From Chloroflexota bacterium (GTDB taxonomy: Bacteria; Chloroflexota; Anaerolineae; Fen-1058), in the NCBI GenBank assembly GCA_016219235.1, contig JACRBO010000138.1, positions 1 through 8,430 on the forward strand: 8,430 nucleotides of DNA, in the 5' to 3' direction. The translations under genes and the position numbers were made by a program. Below the pieces are notes generated by a model. That model worked only from the letters and a program-made list of their open reading frames with translations, was not told where the DNA came from and made no database searches. The number at the start of each line of letters is the position of its first letter. Position 1 is the stretch's first letter. Of the stretch, positions 5,240 to 8,430 are shown one piece after another.

Positions 5240-8110
5240 ATGAAGAAGATTCTCCTTCTCGACGGACATTCACTGGCTTACCGCGCGTTCTACGGGCTGC
5301 CGTTGTACGATGCCAGTGGCAAGCCGCGCTTCTCCAATGGCCGCGGCGAATTCACCAACGCCATCTTTGGCTTCGCGTCGATGCTGTTCAAAGTGTGGGC
5401 TGACGAAAAGCCCGACTACATCATGTGTGCCTTCGACAAAGGCCGCACTTTCCGCGATGATAAGTTTGCCGAGTACAAGGGCACGCGCCAGAAAATGCCC
5501 GACGAACTCGCGGGGCAGATGCCGCGCATCGTGCAACTGGTGGAGGCCTTTGGCATTCCGGCTATCACCGCGGAAGGCTATGAAGCCGACGACATTTTGG
5601 GCACGCTGTCCAAACGCGCCGCCGCCGATGGGCTTGAGGCGCTGATCGTGACCGGCGACACCGATGCGTTTCAACTGATCGATCCGCACGTCAAGGTGTT
5701 TACGTCGGGCCGCATGTGGAACGACACGACCACTTACGATGAAACCGCCGTCAAGGAACGCTACGGGCTTGATCCGATTCAACTGATCGATTACAAGGCG
5801 CTGAAAGGCGACACCAGCGACAACGTCCCCGGCGTCAAAGGCATCGGCGAAAAGACGGCCACCAGCCTGTTGCAGCAATTCGGTACGGTGGAGAACGTCT
5901 ACGATCATCTCGACACGGTCACGCCCGCCCGCGCCAAAACTGCGCTGGAAGCCAATCGCGACATGGCCTTTCTCAGCAAAGACCTCGTGACGATTCGCCT
6001 CAATGTGCCGATCGATCTGGCGTGGGACGAATGCGCCATTCACCAGTACAATCGCGATCGAGTGATTGCGTTGTTCGATGAGTTGGATTTCAAGCAGCTG
6101 CGCAATCGTCTGCCGCAAGGCGGCGTGTCCGCCGCCCCGATCGAATCCGCACCCGATCAAGCCCCGGCGACGACTGAGGTCGCGCCTGCTGCGGCGCCTA
6201 CGGCGTCGCGTAAAGCGACGAAACCTAAGCAAATCTCGATGTTTGGCGAAGACGAAGCAACGTCAGACGCAAGTCCCAAACCAAACAAACCCACCTTCAC
6301 TACGACGACGATCGTGCAGGATGAGGCTGGATCAAAAGCCCTGGTCGCAGACTTGAAGGCCGCGCCGATCATTGCGTTTGATACGGAGACGACTTCAACC
6401 GATCCACTGTTGAGCAACCTCGTCGGCATTTCACTCAGCGTGCGTGAAGGTGAAGGCTATTACATTCCGGTGGGTCACGCGGAAGGACAACAACTGCCGA
6501 TAGCCGCCGTGCGATCGGCGTTGCAAGCGATCTTCGCCGATGAGTCCAAACCTAAAGTGGCACACAACGCCAAGTTCGACATGGCCGTGCTGCACGAAGC
6601 CGGACTGCCGATTCGCGGCCTGACCTTCGACACGATGTTGGGCGCATTCCTCATCGAGCCGGGCGGACACATCGGCTTGAAGAAACTCGCCGCGTCGCAA
6701 CTCAGTCTTGAGATGACGGAGATCAGCGAGTTGATCGGCACGGGCAAGAAACAGATCAGCATGGATCAGGTCGCCATTGAAGACGCGGCACCCTACGCGG
6801 CCGCCGATGCCGATGTGACCTTGCGCCTGATGACGTTGCAGGAACCGCAGCTCAACGAACTGGGCTTGCGTCAACTACTCGACACGATCGATATGCCGCT
6901 CGTGCCCGTGCTGCTGGATATGGAATTAGCGGGCGTCAAGATCGATGCAAAATTCCTGGGCGATATGTCCGTGCGTCTGGACAAGCGGCTCAAAGAGATC
7001 GAAGCGCAGGTGTACAAGATGGTGGGGCGGCCGTTCAACCTCAACTCGCCCGCGCAACTGGGCGAAGTGTTATTCACGCAGCTACAGCTCACCGCGCCGG
7101 GTGAACGCAAGACGTCCACCGGCAAGGTGTCCGTGGCCGCCGACGTGCTGGACTCGATGAAGGGCCTGCATCCCGTGATCGATCTGATCCTGGAGCAGCG
7201 GCAGTTATCTAAGTTAAAAGGCACGTATCTGGATGCCCTGCCGAAGTTGATCAACCCTAAGACCGGGCGCGTGCACACGTCCTTCAATCAGACCGGCGCG
7301 GTCAGCGGCCGCATCGCGTCGCAAGACCCGAACTTGCAGAACATCCCCATCCGCAGCGAACTGGGCCGCGAGGTGCGCCGCGCCTTCATCGTGGAGCCGG
7401 GCAACATACTCATCGCCGCCGACTACTCGCAAGTGGAACTGCGCATCGCCGCGCACATTGCCAACGATCCGGGCTTGCGCGCAGCCTTTGCGGCGGGACA
7501 AGACATCCACCGCGCCACCGCCGCCACCGTGTTGAATGTGCCGCTGGATCAGGTCACGTCCGATCAACGCTCGTTTGCCAAGCGCGTGAACTTTGGTTTG
7601 TTGTACGGCATGGGCACGCAATCGCTGGCGCAGCAAGCGGGCATCTCGATGAAAGAAGCGCAGAAGTTTGTGGAGGCTTATTTTGCCGGCTTTCCCAGCA
7701 TCCGCCAGTACATCGACGACACCAAGCGCCGCGCGAAAGAGGACGGCTACGTGGAAACGCTGCTGGGGCGGCGGCGCTACTTCCCCATCTTGCGGACCGA
7801 AACGCGCGACGCACGCACCAACGTGATGCAACGGGCAGCCGAGCGCGAATCCATCAACCACCCCATTCAGGGCACGGCGGCCGACATCATCAAGATCGCG
7901 ATGATCAACATCCACCGCGAATTAGCGGCGCGCCAGCTCAAGGCCCGCTTGATCCTGCAAGTCCACGACGAGTTGATTCTCGAAGCGCCGCGAGCAGAGG
8001 CCGGCGAAGTCGAGCAATTGTTGAAAGAGTTGATGGAAAACGCCTACGCGCTCAATCCACCGTTGAAGGTGGAAGTGGGCGTGGGACAGAATTGGGACGA
8101 AGTGAAGTAG
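5240..8110 (+). CDS. polA: DNA polymerase I
   Basis: This complete 956-residue family A polymerase acts in Okazaki-fragment maturation and repair synthesis. The 5'-nuclease domain (about 1-290) has D8, D66, the EADD cluster (E115-D118), TGDTD (D140, D142) and the GDTSDN helix-hairpin-helix region (D191, D194). An Ala/Pro/Lys-rich linker (about 293-355) follows. The 3'-5' proofreading domain (about 360-545) keeps its acidic residues: D381 and E383 in FDTET, D447 in HNAKFD, Y519 and D523 in YAAADAD. The polymerase domain (about 550-956) has motif A AADYSQVELR (D728, E733), the O-helix R777, K781, F785, Y789, and motif C QVHDE (H909, D910). Phe at 785 matches E. coli F762. The ATG has only a weak GAGA five bases upstream. 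Tandem stops TAG TAA end it. No clear promoter is seen in the short upstream gap, so it may be co-transcribed with the lipoprotein. Confidence 0.98.
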   Translation: MKKILLLDGHSLAYRAFYGLPLYDASGKPRFSNGRGEFTNAIFGFASMLFKVWADEKPDYIMCAFDKGRTFRDDKFAEYKGTRQKMPDELAGQMPRIVQLVEAFGIPAITAEGYEADDILGTLSKRAAADGLEALIVTGDTDAFQLIDPHVKVFTSGRMWNDTTTYDETAVKERYGLDPIQLIDYKALKGDTSDNVPGVKGIGEKTATSLLQQFGTVENVYDHLDTVTPARAKTALEANRDMAFLSKDLVTIRLNVPIDLAWDECAIHQYNRDRVIALFDELDFKQLRNRLPQGGVSAAPIESAPDQAPATTEVAPAAAPTASRKATKPKQISMFGEDEATSDASPKPNKPTFTTTTIVQDEAGSKALVADLKAAPIIAFDTETTSTDPLLSNLVGISLSVREGEGYYIPVGHAEGQQLPIAAVRSALQAIFADESKPKVAHNAKFDMAVLHEAGLPIRGLTFDTMLGAFLIEPGGHIGLKKLAASQLSLEMTEISELIGTGKKQISMDQVAIEDAAPYAAADADVTLRLMTLQEPQLNELGLRQLLDTIDMPLVPVLLDMELAGVKIDAKFLGDMSVRLDKRLKEIEAQVYKMVGRPFNLNSPAQLGEVLFTQLQLTAPGERKTSTGKVSVAADVLDSMKGLHPVIDLILEQRQLSKLKGTYLDALPKLINPKTGRVHTSFNQTGAVSGRIASQDPNLQNIPIRSELGREVRRAFIVEPGNILIAADYSQVELRIAAHIANDPGLRAAFAAGQDIHRATAATVLNVPLDQVTSDQRSFAKRVNFGLLYGMGTQSLAQQAGISMKEAQKFVEAYFAGFPSIRQYIDDTKRRAKEDGYVETLLGRRRYFPILRTETRDARTNVMQRAAERESINHPIQGTAADIIKIAMINIHRELAARQLKARLILQVHDELILEAPRAEAGEVEQLLKELMENAYALNPPLKVEVGVGQNWDEVK
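6230..6244 (+). other. Sliding-clamp-binding-like motif QISMF in the PolA linker
   Basis: Residues 331-335 of PolA read QISMF, preceded by basic residues (KPK) and followed by GEDE. This fits the bacterial beta-clamp-binding pentapeptide (consensus QL(S/D)LF, with Met tolerated at position 4). It lies in the disordered linker between the 5'-nuclease and proofreading domains, where a clamp peptide would be accessible. Binding itself is inferred. Confidence 0.5.
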
Positions 8111-8184
8111 TAAACTCGGCCCTTCCAGTCCAACCTGAAACAGCTCACTCAAAGCCTCTAAGCGGCAAAGAAAAGCCCGGTAAT

Positions 8185-8208
8185 CTTTGCGCCTTCGCTG
8201 CTTTGCGT
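8185..8208. repeat. Degenerate octamer repeat (CTTTGCGN)
   Basis: Three consecutive octamers, CTTTGCGC, CTTCGCTG and CTTTGCGT, followed by GAGAG. From memory this resembles a CTTTGCG(T/C) octamer repeat seen between genes in various bacteria, here decayed in the middle unit. Its function is unknown. Confidence 0.45.
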
Positions 8209-8242
8209 GAGAGTTTCCAGCCTAAAGTCGGGAGAGCCGCAA

Positions 8243-8274
8243 AACCGGTCGAGACGCGTGGCGTCTGCGCGGTT
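8243..8274. terminator. Likely bidirectional terminator hairpin
   Basis: AACCG, then AGACGC, loop GTG, GCGTCT, then CGGTT. An inner 6-bp stem and an outer 5-bp stem are separated by a small internal loop. On the minus strand the outer arm runs into TTTT, and the hairpin sits about 27 bases past the stop of the leftward gene. On the plus strand only a weak T-rich tail (TTAGTTTG) follows, so it fits the leftward gene better. It also lies between the convergent polA and this gene. Confidence 0.5.
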
Positions 8275-8300
8275 AGTTTGTGTGCTATCGAAACAACGGA

Positions 8301-8430
8301 CTATTCGTCCTTTGCTGCCGTCTTGCTGCCAATCTCTACCAGTTGAATCTGCGCCTGATAGCGTTTGCCCTCGATCTCCACCTTGCCGCTGGCGAAGAAG
8401 CCTTTGGAACCGGTCTTGAAATCCTTGGGC
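8301..8430 (-). CDS. C-terminus of an unrecognised conserved-looking short protein (cut by window edge)
   Basis: The last 42 codons and a TAG stop are visible; the start lies beyond position 8430. The peptide begins PKDFKTGSKGFFASGKVEIE, continues GKRYQAQIQLVEIGSK and ends TAAKDE. The pattern alternates hydrophobic and polar residues (KVEIEGKRYQAQIQLVEI), which suggests two beta-strands joined by a turn, with a charged, probably loose tail. I do not recognise a named family. The style, with its DFKTGS.GFF..GK...GKRYQ.Q core, is that of small conserved proteins of 50-70 residues. Reading in this frame is supported by the clean protein-like composition and by a terminator-like hairpin shortly after the stop. 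It converges on polA. Coding status is fairly sure, function unknown. Confidence 0.65.
   Translation of the reverse strand, partial: PKDFKTGSKGFFASGKVEIEGKRYQAQIQLVEIGSKTAAKDE

Larger units (their letters stand above)
8111..8300. other. Intergenic gap between convergent genes
   Basis: No gene is supported in these 190 bases. They contain a possible 7-bp hairpin GCAAAGA/TCTTTGC with a 12-base loop (8165-8171 with 8184-8190) and no T-run, the degenerate octamer repeat, and the terminator-like hairpin, both listed separately. An open frame runs through on the plus strand from inside the end of polA, but it has no ribosome-binding site and its composition is that of the repeat. Confidence 0.6.

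Noticed and set aside
5179..5403. Small plus-strand frame starting in the heptamer hairpin and running into polA
   Set aside because: Its N-terminus is translated repeat sequence and the rest is polA out of frame.
5270..6232. Long open frame on the minus strand (320 codons) opposite polA
   Set aside because: It overlaps the well-supported 5'-nuclease domain; its composition is low-complexity Arg/His/Gly-rich, with no recognisable domain.
6752..6769. Second QISM occurrence in PolA (KKQISMD) as another clamp motif
   Set aside because: It lacks the terminal Phe/Leu and sits inside the folded proofreading domain.
7214..7915. Open frame on the minus strand opposite the polymerase domain
   Set aside because: It is antisense to the catalytic palm and fingers of PolA; no start signal and no domain-like pattern.
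8092..8346. Plus-strand frame spanning the polA end and the convergent gap
   Set aside because: It starts inside polA out of frame, crosses repeat sequence and runs antisense to the right-edge gene.

Overview
The window looks like ordinary chromosomal DNA of a free-living bacterium, moderately GC-rich by eye. The mix of genes points loosely to Chloroflexota (Anaerolineae-like): a DevS-like GAF histidine kinase, a proline-rich TPR lipoprotein, a cytoplasmic GH31 glycosidase, a HicB-like protein, and short-period intergenic repeats. There is no rRNA or other marker that settles the taxon, so this is an inference. No CRISPR array, insertion sequence, tRNA, rRNA or phage gene was seen.

Layout. 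The left half is read leftwards. From about 3840 down to 1 it carries a GAF/HisKA_3/HATPase sensor kinase (3825-2653), a GH31 alpha-glycosidase (2559-166) and the first 34 codons of a HicB-family protein (103-1, cut by the window edge). The right half is read rightwards. It carries a nine-repeat TPR lipoprotein (3911-5146) and a complete DNA polymerase I with all three activities apparently intact (5240-8110). The last 130 bases hold the C-terminus of an unrecognised short protein read leftwards (8430-8301), so it converges on polA.

Control. The kinase and the lipoprotein are divergent, sharing an 85-base gap with two recognisable back-to-back promoters. The lipoprotein promoter places the predicted transcript start at or next to the ATG, so this mRNA is probably leaderless. 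The kinase-glycosidase gap holds a bulged inverted repeat enclosing a 10-bp-period direct repeat. The 93-base gap before polA holds heptamer repeats in opposite orientations that fold into a long hairpin. The gap after polA holds a degenerate octamer repeat and a terminator-like hairpin between the convergent genes.

How the genes relate. Apart from shared strand and spacing, little links their functions. The kinase has no response regulator in the window. The best leads are a DevS/DosS-type GAF domain that keeps the haem-ligand histidine position, a sliding-clamp-like QISMF motif in the PolA linker, the repeat hairpin before polA, and a possible toxin-antitoxin pair beyond the left edge. I did not find a clear, previously undescribed multi-gene system.
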